A stretch of 64,000 nucleotides of DNA from an uncultured Saccharospirillaceae bacterium (GCA_947503895.1 CANNFT010000007.1:186001-250000), one strand, 5' to 3'. Positions 30,601-39,600 are shown, counted from the stretch's first letter. A program made the numbers and translations. Notes: generated by a model not told the origin, from the letters alone.

Positions 30601-31248
30601 GTGTTGAGTTCCAGATAATTTAAGAATGACACTCTCAGTGTTTGCTGAGCTATTGGCGCGAATATTCAGTTGATGACCAACCTGATTCAAGCTGATGACC
30701 GAGCCGTTGCTCAACGGGATGATGTCAGTATTGGACTGGCTGTCCACCAAAGTAAACGATGTAACTTCATAGTCGCCACCTGGCTCAGGTTTTTCCTGAT
30801 CGTTAATTGAAAATGATATTTGAAGTGAATCACCTTCGTTTCCACCTGCATGATCTGAGCTAAAGGGTGTGGCTTTTAGCGTGTAATTGCCCAGTGATGG
30901 AAACCATTGAGCATAATCGCTATTTACGTCACCAAACAATGCATAGGGGCTGATGTTTTCAAGCTGACTATGTTGCTCAACTCCCGACAATTGGAGCTGA
31001 ACACTCTCGACATTTCCGCTGGTATTGGCGCGTATATTAAGTGGTTGACCTACCGAGTTGAGGTTAATCACCCCGCCATGGTTAATTGATGCAATATCCT
31101 GGTTTGTTATTGCATTTACCAGTGTCATAGAGGTAACAGCATTGCTGAGCGTGAAACTACTCACTGTCGATAGCACTAACATGCCAATACAGTGCTTAAC
31201 CTTCACGGTGAAGCGCCTGGGCGGGAGAATTAAGTTTCTTTGTATCAT
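27679..31248 (-). CDS. Secreted DUF5060 glycoside-hydrolase-like protein with three Ig-like repeats
   Basis: 1189 residues from the ATG at 31248, chosen because it gives a signal peptide (VKHCIGMLVLSTVSSFTLSNA); the frame is open to 31314. Three about-105-residue Ig-like repeats follow, each starting VTSxTLVxxxxNxD and ending in YALFGDxxxDY...YTLxATP. Then come DUF5060 (about residues 390-500, with VPGYFAADGFAAHSS) and a TIM-barrel-like region. Candidate catalytic acids are in WNLGEEN and NDEQGGANIG. The C-terminal about 190 residues look like a carbohydrate-binding module (IMEAENT, KFKVDRIVF). The substrate is unknown; DUF5060 proteins are commonly polysaccharide-active. It is paralogous to the next gene. 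Confidence 0.8.
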   Translation of the reverse strand: MIQRNLILPPRRFTVKVKHCIGMLVLSTVSSFTLSNAVTSMTLVNAITNQDIASINHGGVINLNSVGQPLNIRANTSGNVESVQLQLSGVEQHSQLENISPYALFGDVNSDYAQWFPSLGNYTLKATPFSSDHAGGNEGDSLQISFSINDQEKPEPGGDYEVTSFTLVDSQSNTDIIPLSNGSVISLNQVGHQLNIRANSSANTESVILKLSGTQHYQRTENVSPYALFGDESGNYYNWTPAVGNYTLEATAYALDNGSGTAGNSASISFTVQHEDDPEQSAVTSLTLVDAVTNQDVMTLTNGSTIQLASIDELVNIRANTSGATESVQWQLSGTQSHIATDNEIPYALFGDANGDYNAWNPNLGSYTLTATPFSGDDQTGTQGASLSIHFQVKVKDDNDQDGDGSVTISGETKKWHNVILSLNGVYSSEDAEVNPFTDYRMNVTFTHAESQTVYQVPGYFAADGFAAHSSSTEGTTWRAHLSPDHTGEWQYHIDFVTGNNIAVSDETGFPVSGFDDITGSFFVTESDKSGIDLRGKGRLEYVGERYLKFSQSGEYFIKVGADAPENFLNYLGFDGTYNSGGTNFTRWWSDHEKHYNNGDPVWGANNHGKGIIGAINYLSDQGMNAVSFLTYNVGGDSKDVWPFIAPNQRLRYDISKLDQWGIVFDHARNKGMYLHFKTQETENDNGTHGLDGGAVELERKLYYRELIARFGYQLALNWNLGEENSQTTKQQKQMADYFYQTDPYHHNIVIHTFPGDQNKVYGALIGNQSKLTGASVQTHWNNVHSDTKKWVINSENSGKPWVVANDEQGGANIGVPPDDGWKGYSESTPYRIDLRHHTLWGNLMAGGAGVEAYFGYSLPDSDLTAQSYESRHGWWQMCRIAKDFFSQYLPFHEMKTADHLTNNAASNFVFAKEGEIYAIYYRNAANAQLDLSNQSGQYTVHWYDPRLGGVLQTGSIASVEGGNQVSIGLPPAESHLDWVALVKEKPETTHYTEIDGLVIMEAENTNSNLELWQQKSEINGHTGAGYMEFMGNNPESGPPKSPLEYHLSVNQSGLYYLHLFAAKEHLIINDEHRTDVANDAYVRLEGDFNAGPNAGNNHGDDAPLAMLKSDTKFFGGSNLQFSWTWGNHLDPGGEHNKRVAIYDLKSGENYKFVMSGRSQKFKVDRIVFRHSSVEVSSAHDLTKPETLD

Positions 31249-31472
31249 TGCACATACCCCAAAGTGGGTTGGTTGATTTAGATGTCTTGAAGATAGCTTG
31301 ATATCCTCAATCAAGAGATTAATTAACCACTGAATAATACAATTGGTTTTAAAATGGCGTTCTACCTGCCTAACAGGATAAGACGGGGAATCTCACAATG
31401 AGAATTCTATGAACTTGATTGGATAACTATAAAAAATGAATAAATAATATATTTTTCGTCAAAACCAAATTC

Positions 31473-31528
31473 CGAAATACGAAATACGAAATACGAAATA
31501 CGAAATACGAAATACGAAATACGAAATA
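31473..31528. repeat. 7-bp tandem repeat, eight exact copies
   Basis: The unit CGAAATA is repeated eight times without mismatch. It lies about 225 bp upstream of the secreted DUF5060 gene. Seven-bp units are not in register with codons, and no gene crosses it. Confidence 0.95.
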
Positions 31529-31579
31529 CAGATTTCTTTATGTCTGCAAGAATCAAAATAGTGATAAATGTTCTAAGAA

Positions 31580-31607
31580 GCGCCACTACGAGATATCCAA
31601 GTGGCGC
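31580..31607 (-). terminator. Terminator-like hairpin after DUF5060 lipoprotein gene
   Basis: GCGCCACT/AGTGGCGC is an 8-bp stem 16 bp after the stop codon, followed on the minus strand by a short T-rich tract. Confidence 0.6.
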
Positions 31608-31622
31608 ATGTGGGTAAGAATT

Positions 31623-34600
31623 TTATTGATCTAGCGTTTCTAAAGCGCTTATATTTTGTGCTTCAGATGTCGCAACGCTTGAATGACGAAAAACAATTCT
31701 ATCGACTTTAAATTTCTGAGAGCGTCCAGACATAACCAACTTGTAACTCTCCCCTGCTTTTAAGTCATAAACGGCAACCCGTTTGTTGTCATGACCACCA
31801 GGATCAAAGTGGTTGCCTGACTGCCAAATAAATTGATTGTGTTGACCACCAAAGAACTTCGTGTCCTTTTTAAGCAATTCAAGTGGAGCATCATCACCAT
31901 GCTTATTGCCAGCGTTGGGGCCTGCACCAAAGTTCCCTTCCAATCGGAAATACGCATCATTGGCCAGATCATAGCGAAGCTCGCCCTCGTAAATGACATT
32001 TTCTTTCGCAGCATGTAAATGCAAATAGTACAGCCCACTTTGAGTGATGCTAAATGTATATTCTAACGGCGACTTAGGCGGCCCATTTAACGGTGTGTTA
32101 CCGTTAAATTCCAAATAGCCGCTGCCCGTATGTCCTGCGATTTCGGTTTTCTTTAGCCATTCCCCTAAAGATGTTGATGTATTTTCGGCTTCCATGATGA
32201 CCAACCCATTTTGCTCAATGTAAGCGCCTGTTACTTCATTGGAATTTGCTTTATTAAAGTTCCATACAGGGCCAATATGACCACAACCCTCTTTACCCAT
32301 GTCTACACGACCGGGGCAATAGTCTTCATCGCCTGCATCATTGTAAGGGCCATTACCGCATTGAATATCATTATACTTTGGTCGGCCAGCGGAACCGGGG
32401 CCAGTTCCAATAATGTCGCATGCTTCTTTAACCGTTTTGGTTCCTTGAGGCGTCTGCACCATGACGTCAGCAATATTGTGGTCAAACGTGGATTCACAAA
32501 AGCATTGGTCGCCTACCGAATAACTGTCCATCCAATTACTTTGCGGTGTCAGTAGAACATCGTCAGGATTAATTGGAATAGTTTTAACAATATCAGGATG
32601 AAGGTTACCGTTTAATCCTTCCACTTTTATGACGACAGCCCAATCCATGTTGGAGTCTGTTGGTGCTGTGCCAATGCTATGAGTACCTGCTCCGTGAAGC
32701 TGATTACCCGAAGACAGCTCGCCCGTTCTTGGATTAAACCAATGAATATTGTAGGTGTCGGCATTTGGAAGCTGAATGTTTGTGGTTCCACCGTCGCGAA
32801 GAAATATGAGGTAGGCATTTCCAGAGTCAGATAACACCCAATCATTGTTTGTTGACGTGACGCCATTGGTTTCATTTAAGCTGTGCAAATTAATTTCAAA
32901 TTGATTTTGCAATATGTCATTAAAGAATTTAACAAAATGACCCGTTTGCTCCCAAAACTGATCAAACTCTCTCAGGTCTTCAACGGCCAAATCGTAAGCA
33001 TGGCCCGCACCTGGGTTTTTCAAATACCACTCAAACCCAGCACCGCCACCCATGACGCTTCCCCACATCCAATTCACACGCTGAGATTTGGATACGTCGG
33101 AATTAGGAGTGGGTGCACCACTTCCAGACGCTTCTGTGAACGTGACAAACCAAAGGTGACTGTGCGCTTGTGATTCAGCAAGCCACTTTCTGCTTATTTG
33201 ATAAGGCATATCTCGATGATTTGCATCACTTTTAATATCACCAATTTGAATGCTTGGCCCGTCAAAATGATGATTCCCTAACAATGGGCGATAGTGTTTG
33301 TCCCATTGACCCGGATAAGTATGTAACAACACGGGGTGGTTATAAGGGTCAGAATTTTTTAAATATTGAGCAATGGCTTGATGTTGATCCTGACTCAAAG
33401 TGGACTCTTCACCCATATTCCATTGCAATGCAGGATGATGGCCAAAGCGAGAAATCAATTCACGGTAGTACAGCTGACGTTCAAATCCCAAGTCGCCATT
33501 ATTGAGAACACGGTTATTCTCCGTTTCTTGGGTCATAATATGAATCAACATGCCTTTACGCGTCATGTGTTCCATGACGATTTCCCATTGATCGAGTTTA
33601 CTGACATCAAATGCACGATGATTTCCGTTGTACACGGACCATGGGTGAGCGTCGCAGCCATCACCACTTTCAGTATTCGCCATGATGTAAACAGCATTGA
33701 CATTTTTTTCTGCAATATAATTCACTAAGCCAACAACGCCTTTACCTTTGCCGTCTTTCCAGGTTGGGTCTCCGTTATTCCAATCGTTTCGATGTGGTTC
33801 GAAGTGATGCAAAATACCTTTACAGGTTCCGGCATTATTATGTTTTACGGTATTGTCAAATTCGCTATAGCCAAAGATGTTTTCCGGGCTGTCCATTCCA
33901 CCTTGAATATAAATGGATTTATCACCTAAGTGTTGTAGATAACGGGTACCTTTTTTATGCACCAATAACCCCTTACTTCTCATATCTTTAGCCGATGCTG
34001 TCGATTGCAACACAGGAAAGTATCCACTTTCGCCATCAACCGAAACGGGCGTCCCTGCATTTTCATTTAGATCAACAGCAACTTGGCTGCCTTGTCTCAT
34101 GGATACAGAGAAAAACCATTTTCCAGAGGTTGGCGGAGCAAAATAAGCGCGCCATTTTGTCCCTTCTATGGCACCGGAATTCGCTGCATTGCCATCGGCT
34201 GCAAAATGACCGGGAACGGTGTAAGACAAATCACCTTGAGTGAACGTTACGTTAAAACGATAGTCGGTAAAGGTTGCGTCATCATTTTCAGATGCAAACA
34301 ATTCATCACAAGTAATGGAAACACGATGCCATTTTTCTAGTGTACCTGAGATAGTACAGTGTTCACTGTGATTAATGTCTTTAGGGTCGACAGAACCGGG
34401 CGGATCGGTTGGGTCTGGCTCGTTCGGATCAGGTTCATTGGGATCAGGATTAGGTGGTGTCGGGTCGGTGCCATCTTGCTTAATGGTAAATGAAATGGAC
34501 TTACGGGTTCCTTCTGTACCTGAACCACCATTTTGAGAATAAGGGGTGGCGATCAAAGTGTAGCTGCCGACAGCAGGTGACCAATCATTGTAATCACCTT

Positions 34601-35132
34601 GATCATCGCCAAATACAGCATAAGGGGGATTACTTTCAGTCATGCTGTGAGACATGCTGCCCAATAATTCAAATACCACACTTTCAGCATTAGCGCTTTC
34701 CGCACGGATATTTAAAAAACTGCCGACTTCACTCAGATTGATCTCCATGCCATTTGTCAGCAACTGAATATCGGAATCAGATTGCGAGTTCACTAACGTA
34801 ACGGAGGATATAGATAGGCCGTTAATAGGGTTCGACGGATCAGGGGTCGATGGATCAGGATTCGATGGATCTGGGTTCGATGGGTCAGGATTCGATGGGT
34901 CAGGATTCGATGGGTCAGGATTCGATGGGTCAGGATTCGATGGGTCAGGATTCGATGGATCAGGGTTCGATGGATCAGGATTCGATGGATCAGGGTTTAC
35001 AGGGTCTGTGGGGGATGCATTTTCAACAGGTGGATTCGTATTTTTATCTGGTTCACTGCTGGGTGAATCTCCCCCGCAGCCTGCAAGCGTTGCAGTGACC
35101 AGTATTGCCAATGGCAGATGACTGTAGTTCAT
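31623..35132 (-). CDS. DUF5060 glycoside-hydrolase-like lipoprotein
   Basis: 1169 residues from the ATG at 35132; an in-frame TTG at 35165 is less likely. A lipobox (TLAGC) ends the signal peptide. A linker of eleven about-15-bp repeats encodes NPDPS units, then one Ig-like repeat of the same type as in the neighbour, a short Pro/Asp linker, DUF5060 (with VPGHFAADGNAA) and the barrel region with WNMGEES and TFTEASG as candidate acids. Unlike its paralogue it has a Cys-rich insertion (CFCESTFDH to EGCGHIGP) before the C-terminal module (IMEAENT, KFKVDRIVF). It is therefore a membrane-anchored sister of the secreted protein. A lipoprotein/secreted pair suggests joint attack on one polysaccharide; that is inference. 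Confidence 0.82.
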   Translation of the reverse strand: MNYSHLPLAILVTATLAGCGGDSPSSEPDKNTNPPVENASPTDPVNPDPSNPDPSNPDPSNPDPSNPDPSNPDPSNPDPSNPDPSNPDPSNPDPSTPDPSNPINGLSISSVTLVNSQSDSDIQLLTNGMEINLSEVGSFLNIRAESANAESVVFELLGSMSHSMTESNPPYAVFGDDQGDYNDWSPAVGSYTLIATPYSQNGGSGTEGTRKSISFTIKQDGTDPTPPNPDPNEPDPNEPDPTDPPGSVDPKDINHSEHCTISGTLEKWHRVSITCDELFASENDDATFTDYRFNVTFTQGDLSYTVPGHFAADGNAANSGAIEGTKWRAYFAPPTSGKWFFSVSMRQGSQVAVDLNENAGTPVSVDGESGYFPVLQSTASAKDMRSKGLLVHKKGTRYLQHLGDKSIYIQGGMDSPENIFGYSEFDNTVKHNNAGTCKGILHHFEPHRNDWNNGDPTWKDGKGKGVVGLVNYIAEKNVNAVYIMANTESGDGCDAHPWSVYNGNHRAFDVSKLDQWEIVMEHMTRKGMLIHIMTQETENNRVLNNGDLGFERQLYYRELISRFGHHPALQWNMGEESTLSQDQHQAIAQYLKNSDPYNHPVLLHTYPGQWDKHYRPLLGNHHFDGPSIQIGDIKSDANHRDMPYQISRKWLAESQAHSHLWFVTFTEASGSGAPTPNSDVSKSQRVNWMWGSVMGGGAGFEWYLKNPGAGHAYDLAVEDLREFDQFWEQTGHFVKFFNDILQNQFEINLHSLNETNGVTSTNNDWVLSDSGNAYLIFLRDGGTTNIQLPNADTYNIHWFNPRTGELSSGNQLHGAGTHSIGTAPTDSNMDWAVVIKVEGLNGNLHPDIVKTIPINPDDVLLTPQSNWMDSYSVGDQCFCESTFDHNIADVMVQTPQGTKTVKEACDIIGTGPGSAGRPKYNDIQCGNGPYNDAGDEDYCPGRVDMGKEGCGHIGPVWNFNKANSNEVTGAYIEQNGLVIMEAENTSTSLGEWLKKTEIAGHTGSGYLEFNGNTPLNGPPKSPLEYTFSITQSGLYYLHLHAAKENVIYEGELRYDLANDAYFRLEGNFGAGPNAGNKHGDDAPLELLKKDTKFFGGQHNQFIWQSGNHFDPGGHDNKRVAVYDLKAGESYKLVMSGRSQKFKVDRIVFRHSSVATSEAQNISALETLDQ
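34831..34995. repeat. 15-bp tandem repeat encoding (NPDPS)n linker
   Basis: Eleven 15-bp units; units 4-8 (34876-34950) are identical. It encodes, on the minus strand, the flexible linker after the lipobox. The length is a whole number of codons, so changes in copy number keep the frame. Confidence 0.95.
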
Positions 35133-35605
35133 TTTTAGATTTCTCTTATTTGTAAGAATGCTCAATCAGGTTTTAGGAAACCTATTGAATACATGCACGA
35201 TGGCTAACGTGTTAGCAGCACTGTATGGATATTAATTGGAAAGGAAGCTTCGACACCGAGAGGCTAATCACAAGGTGTTTGGGACTAAAAGCACATCATT
35301 AAGACTAACGAAAAATTTACATTTTTTTCATAATTACCTAACATTTTTCGTCACCCTCAGTGCCCGTTAATATTGGTTATACGCATGTTTTTTGATAAAA
35401 AGGTAAAATAAGCCTGTTAGTACACCCCAGATTAGGAAGAAGGTACGTCAGTAGTAATAGATAAGATAAGAGAAAATTAAACGAAAGAAATGTCTATTTT
35501 TCGTGAATAAAAAATTATTAACTGGATGATACAAAATAGCTTACAGGGGGAAATTTACACACTCATCAAGTCCATTTGATGAGCCGTCAAACAATATGGC
35601 CAATA
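35133..35605. other. Intergenic region upstream of DUF5060 lipoprotein gene
   Basis: About 470 AT-rich bp with no supported protein gene. It should hold the promoter of the lipoprotein gene. A hairpin, CTCATCAA/TTGATGAG (35562-35583), lies 22 bp after the RTX stop and is the likely end of the RTX transcript, although it has no T-run. Confidence 0.45.
35562..35583 (-). terminator. Hairpin after RTX gene
   Basis: An 8-bp stem with a 6-nt loop just after the RTX stop codon. The T-run is absent, so this is a weak call. Confidence 0.4.
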
Positions 35606-38600
35606 TTAGGCGACTACTCCCTCGAATACTAAGCCATCCGTTGTTTGATTGAAGTTTACATTGTCATTCAAAGTTGAATTATTCAGTGCACCTTCATTTT
35701 CAAGTATGCTATCGAGAATGGTATCAATTTCCGAGGAAGCGACTTTCAAAACAGAGCCATTATCAAGTGTGATTGTCAGCCCGTTCCAACGAGTTGACGA
35801 GTCCACGAATGATGATAGGTCGACAATATTGGATTGGGAAACACTATTGCCTAAGATAATTCGTTCACCGCTTTCAAAGTCGCGAACGAAATCCACATCA
35901 CCGGCTGATGTAACAAGATCAGATGCATCAAATGTATCTAGACCAGAATGCCCATACATTACATCGTTGCCTGAACCACCGTTTAGGAAGTCGGCTCCTT
36001 CATCTCCTAATAAAATATCATTGCCTACACCACCATAAAGAAAGTCATTTTCCAGTCCGCCATAGATGATATCGTTACCGACCTCACCATAGAGAATGTC
36101 AGAACCTTCATCCCCATCAAATCCATCATCACCATTACCACCATATAAAGTGTCCTGGCCGGCATTTCCGACTAACGTGTCATTTCCTTCTCCACCATAT
36201 AATGTATCGTTGCCACTACCGCCACGCAGTGAATCACGACCGCTCAATCCATAAATAACATCATCCTCATTTTCACGACCCGTTATAAAATCTTCGCCTG
36301 AAAAAGAGTTGGACGCTTCAGTGCCAACAAAGCCTTCAATTCCCGTAAACAATCGATTACCGAATTGATAGAACGTATCGTTCAAGTGTTCACTGTCAAT
36401 CAGGTTGCCATATTGCGCATTAATTTGCGTACCTGTCAGCGTAGTTGCCATGTGGAATGGTATATAGGCTTCATATCCGCCTAATGCCATTCCGTAACCC
36501 AAGTCAATAACACCGTTGGAATTAGGGTTAAAATACTCCACTTCGTTAAAGCTAAGTAAGTCGATTCCTGCTCCACCGTAAACAATATCGAAACCGTTAA
36601 TGTTTGCCGTTCCCACTAGAATAGTGTCATCGCCATTTCCACCATAGATAACATCGTTACCCAAACCAGCATGAATTTGATCGTTACCTCCGTCACCCAT
36701 GATCGTGTCGTTGCCGATGCCTCCATGAATTTCATCATGGCCTTCACCTCCATAGAGCGTGTCGTTTCCATCGCGGCCTTGAAGTAAATCATCTCCACTC
36801 ACACCATGTATAACGTCATTTCCAGTACTGCCCACCATGTGATCTTTACCAGACCAATTGGTGTCTACGTCCGTACCGATATAGCCATGAATACCAACGA
36901 AATAGGTTTGATTAAAATATTGGAATGTCCAATTATTTGCATAGTCAGGAACCCCTTGGGCATTGGTACCTGAAATTTGATGGCCGTAAATATTTTGAAT
37001 TTGGCTTAAATCAATATAGGTATTGAATCTGGTATCGGTAGAGTAACCAAAACCAACATCCAGGCGGGACTGACTTGGGTTGAATGAAAAATCTTGGAAA
37101 CTTAGCAAGTTGTGAGCAGCATTACCTCCACCGCCGTAGATAATGTCATAGCCGCCCGTTCTCGCTACACCGACATAAAGTGTATCGTCTCCGGCTCCGC
37201 CATAAAGTGCATCATCCCCGACGTTTCCATGTACATGGTCGTCGCCATCACCGCCGTAAAGGACATCTTGATCCCATAATCCTTGAGCATAGTGCGTTTC
37301 ATTATCACCGTATATGATATCGTTTCCGGCACCACCTTCTATGTAATCGCCACCTTCATCTCCATAAAGAATGTCGTGTCCTTCACCACCATAGATTTTA
37401 TCGTCTTGGCCTTGACCCCTAATAAAGTCATGTCCGTCTAACCCATATAAAGTTTCGCGTTCATGACGACCACCGATATAATCATTTGCTTCCGTTCCGG
37501 CCCAGCCTTCAATATCTTTAAATTTAATATGCCCCATTTGATAGAAACCATTACTATCTGCACTCAAATTAAATAGATTTAAGTTCACTCCATCGTAATT
37601 TGTGGCAGTTGACTGATTCCATATGGCTTGCCAAGTTTCAGCACCCGTTACCGGATTGACATCCTTAAACTCTTGAATGGCAATGCCAGTTAGATTCAAA
37701 ATATCTGTTCCTGCACCGCCATAAACCCAGTCAAGATTATTTATACTGTTATTTGTTCCTCTGGTGGTTATGACATCATTCCCATCACCACCATATATTT
37801 TGTCAGCACCGTAGCCACTAACAATTTTATCATTACCATCAAAACCCCAAATATTGGTGTTGCCATTGGTAACGGTTTCGTCGCCATCATCAGCATAAAT
37901 GACATCACTATGTTTGGTACCGGTTAATGAACCACCTCCATCAGTATCTTGAAAAATTGTCAGTCCTGCATAAGCACCGATTAAATAGGTTCGATGATCC
38001 TCTTGCACGTTAAAATTGACATCTTTAAATGGATTGTCATCGCCTAAACTGTCAAATGTTGATGTAATATCTTGTCCATTTGAATAGAATTTATTGTTTT
38101 GATCTACCGAAATCGCTGAGTGCAAATATTCTTTCGCAGCGTTTGTCACAGCGTCTAGATTAACAGCTCCATTAACTGACTTGAATTGATTCAAGTAGTC
38201 TGTAGACAACTGTATCTTCATGTATGCTTGAGCGTTGGATGAATCACTTTCTTTTAGTATCCATGTGTAGCCTGTTGGACCTGTAGCTGTCACACTGATA
38301 TCTAACGTATTTTTAGCCGTAATATTTAGTATATCTTCTGAGGGGTTAAAGTCAGTTACAAAAGTAATTTTTGAATCATCATCAGCTGAAACGCTTTCGA
38401 CAACACCGTTTACATTACCTGTGGATACAAGGTTGTTAACAACCTTGCCCAACAATCCAACACCGAAGTCTTTAGCAATCTTAAGAAATGGATTCATTTC
38501 AAATGCTTTTTCCGCAGTGCTTAATGCAATTTTTAACCCTGCATCAAATGTAGAATTTGCAGAGCCCGTGGCTAACTGTGCGGAGTAGGCTGACCAGTTA

Positions 38601-39511
38601 GTTTGGGTAGAAGTTGATTCTTCGGGATCTTTTGATATTCCAGCTTTTACGATATCGCTTCCATCACCCAAGGTAATTGTATGACGAATTGATTCTGTTA
38701 TTTTGATATCAATTTCGTCATTACCACTTCCACCATTAATCGTATTTTGGCCTGAATGAGCGATGATGACATCACCACCACTACCACCAAATACGGTATC
38801 ATTCCCAGAACCAGCATCTATGGTGTCATTACCAGTACCACCATCTAAAGTATCGTTTCCATTGCCACCGTATAGTTCATCAGAATCACCATCGCCATAT
38901 AAAAAGTCTACACCATCACCACCGTAAAGCTTGTCATCATTAGCTCCACCGTATAGCTGGTCATTGTGGCCATTGCCGTAAAGGTGGTCATCGCCAACAC
39001 CTCCGTATAACTTATCTACACTTGCACCACCATGCAGAAAGTCGTCACCGCCGTCTCCTTTAAACGTCACAGTAGCATTTGAATTACCATTAGTAATACC
39101 CGATTTTATGGTATCGTTGCCGCTACCACCTTCGGCATAGTTATCGTAACTTTGATTATTGAACTCGATATAATCGTTCTCTGTGCCACCATAGGCAGAA
39201 CCATAACCAACATAGAGATTATCGCTCCCCCCGTCACCATGAAGCACATTCACTCCAGAACCACCATAGAGAACATCTGAATCAGCTCCGCCGTACAGCG
39301 TGTCATTACCACCATATCCATATAACGTATCATTGCCGCCGTGCCCATACAGCGTATCATGGCCACTATAGTAAACTATAGGATCACCCTCGATTGGCCA
39401 ATCCGTATAAGATTGCCCACCGTATATTGTGTCACTACCCGCTGTACCGTTCAGCGTATCACTTGCTCTGCTATCCGAGCTTCTGCTTACTTTGCCTCTA
39501 ATTATTGCCAT
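35606..39511 (-). CDS. RTX calcium-binding repeat protein, type I secretion substrate
   Basis: 1301 residues, no N-terminal signal peptide, as expected of a type I substrate. Dense nonapeptide repeats of GGxGxDxLY type occur at about 30-280, 530-610, 710-830 and 920-1220. A non-repeat core at about 280-530 (with STAEKAFEMNPFLKIAKDFG) carries no catalytic motif I can name. A further non-repeat part lies near 840-910. The C-terminal about 100 residues (DFVRDFESGERIILGNS to the end) should hold the secretion signal. Calcium-driven folding outside the cell is the usual behaviour. The export genes lie upstream on the same strand. It may be an adhesin, a structural surface-layer-like protein or an enzyme. 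A good GAAGGTG precedes the ATG. Confidence 0.9.
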   Translation of the reverse strand: MAIIRGKVSRSSDSRASDTLNGTAGSDTIYGGQSYTDWPIEGDPIVYYSGHDTLYGHGGNDTLYGYGGNDTLYGGADSDVLYGGSGVNVLHGDGGSDNLYVGYGSAYGGTENDYIEFNNQSYDNYAEGGSGNDTIKSGITNGNSNATVTFKGDGGDDFLHGGASVDKLYGGVGDDHLYGNGHNDQLYGGANDDKLYGGDGVDFLYGDGDSDELYGGNGNDTLDGGTGNDTIDAGSGNDTVFGGSGGDVIIAHSGQNTINGGSGNDEIDIKITESIRHTITLGDGSDIVKAGISKDPEESTSTQTNWSAYSAQLATGSANSTFDAGLKIALSTAEKAFEMNPFLKIAKDFGVGLLGKVVNNLVSTGNVNGVVESVSADDDSKITFVTDFNPSEDILNITAKNTLDISVTATGPTGYTWILKESDSSNAQAYMKIQLSTDYLNQFKSVNGAVNLDAVTNAAKEYLHSAISVDQNNKFYSNGQDITSTFDSLGDDNPFKDVNFNVQEDHRTYLIGAYAGLTIFQDTDGGGSLTGTKHSDVIYADDGDETVTNGNTNIWGFDGNDKIVSGYGADKIYGGDGNDVITTRGTNNSINNLDWVYGGAGTDILNLTGIAIQEFKDVNPVTGAETWQAIWNQSTATNYDGVNLNLFNLSADSNGFYQMGHIKFKDIEGWAGTEANDYIGGRHERETLYGLDGHDFIRGQGQDDKIYGGEGHDILYGDEGGDYIEGGAGNDIIYGDNETHYAQGLWDQDVLYGGDGDDHVHGNVGDDALYGGAGDDTLYVGVARTGGYDIIYGGGGNAAHNLLSFQDFSFNPSQSRLDVGFGYSTDTRFNTYIDLSQIQNIYGHQISGTNAQGVPDYANNWTFQYFNQTYFVGIHGYIGTDVDTNWSGKDHMVGSTGNDVIHGVSGDDLLQGRDGNDTLYGGEGHDEIHGGIGNDTIMGDGGNDQIHAGLGNDVIYGGNGDDTILVGTANINGFDIVYGGAGIDLLSFNEVEYFNPNSNGVIDLGYGMALGGYEAYIPFHMATTLTGTQINAQYGNLIDSEHLNDTFYQFGNRLFTGIEGFVGTEASNSFSGEDFITGRENEDDVIYGLSGRDSLRGGSGNDTLYGGEGNDTLVGNAGQDTLYGGNGDDGFDGDEGSDILYGEVGNDIIYGGLENDFLYGGVGNDILLGDEGADFLNGGSGNDVMYGHSGLDTFDASDLVTSAGDVDFVRDFESGERIILGNSVSQSNIVDLSSFVDSSTRWNGLTITLDNGSVLKVASSEIDTILDSILENEGALNNSTLNDNVNFNQTTDGLVFEGVVA

Positions 39512-39566
39512 AGTCTATTCACCTTCGTATTTTAAGTTTTGTTTTATTACTTATTACTTCTTGATA

Positions 39567-39600
39567 CGTGCTGCGTGCTGCGTGCTGCGTGCTGCGTGCT
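39567..39600. repeat. 7-bp tandem repeat, nearly five copies
   Basis: The unit CGTGCTG occurs four full times plus six bases, without mismatch. It lies 56 bp upstream of the RTX start codon, where a promoter or 5' leader would be. Confidence 0.92.

Larger units (their letters stand above)
31249..31622. other. Intergenic region between paralogous DUF5060 genes
   Basis: About 370 bp. It contains the terminator hairpin of the upstream gene (31580-31607), a tandem array of eight 7-bp units (31473-31528) and an AT-rich stretch with a likely promoter for the 27679-31248 gene. No protein gene is supported. Confidence 0.5.

Noticed and set aside
34831..34995. Regularly repeated units that resemble a CRISPR array
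   Set aside because: There are no unique spacers; the 15-bp units are contiguous and encode a continuous NPDPS linker inside a gene.
35900..39400. Dense DNA repeats of similar short units
   Set aside because: These are the codons of the RTX GGxGxD repeats, not a DNA repeat array.
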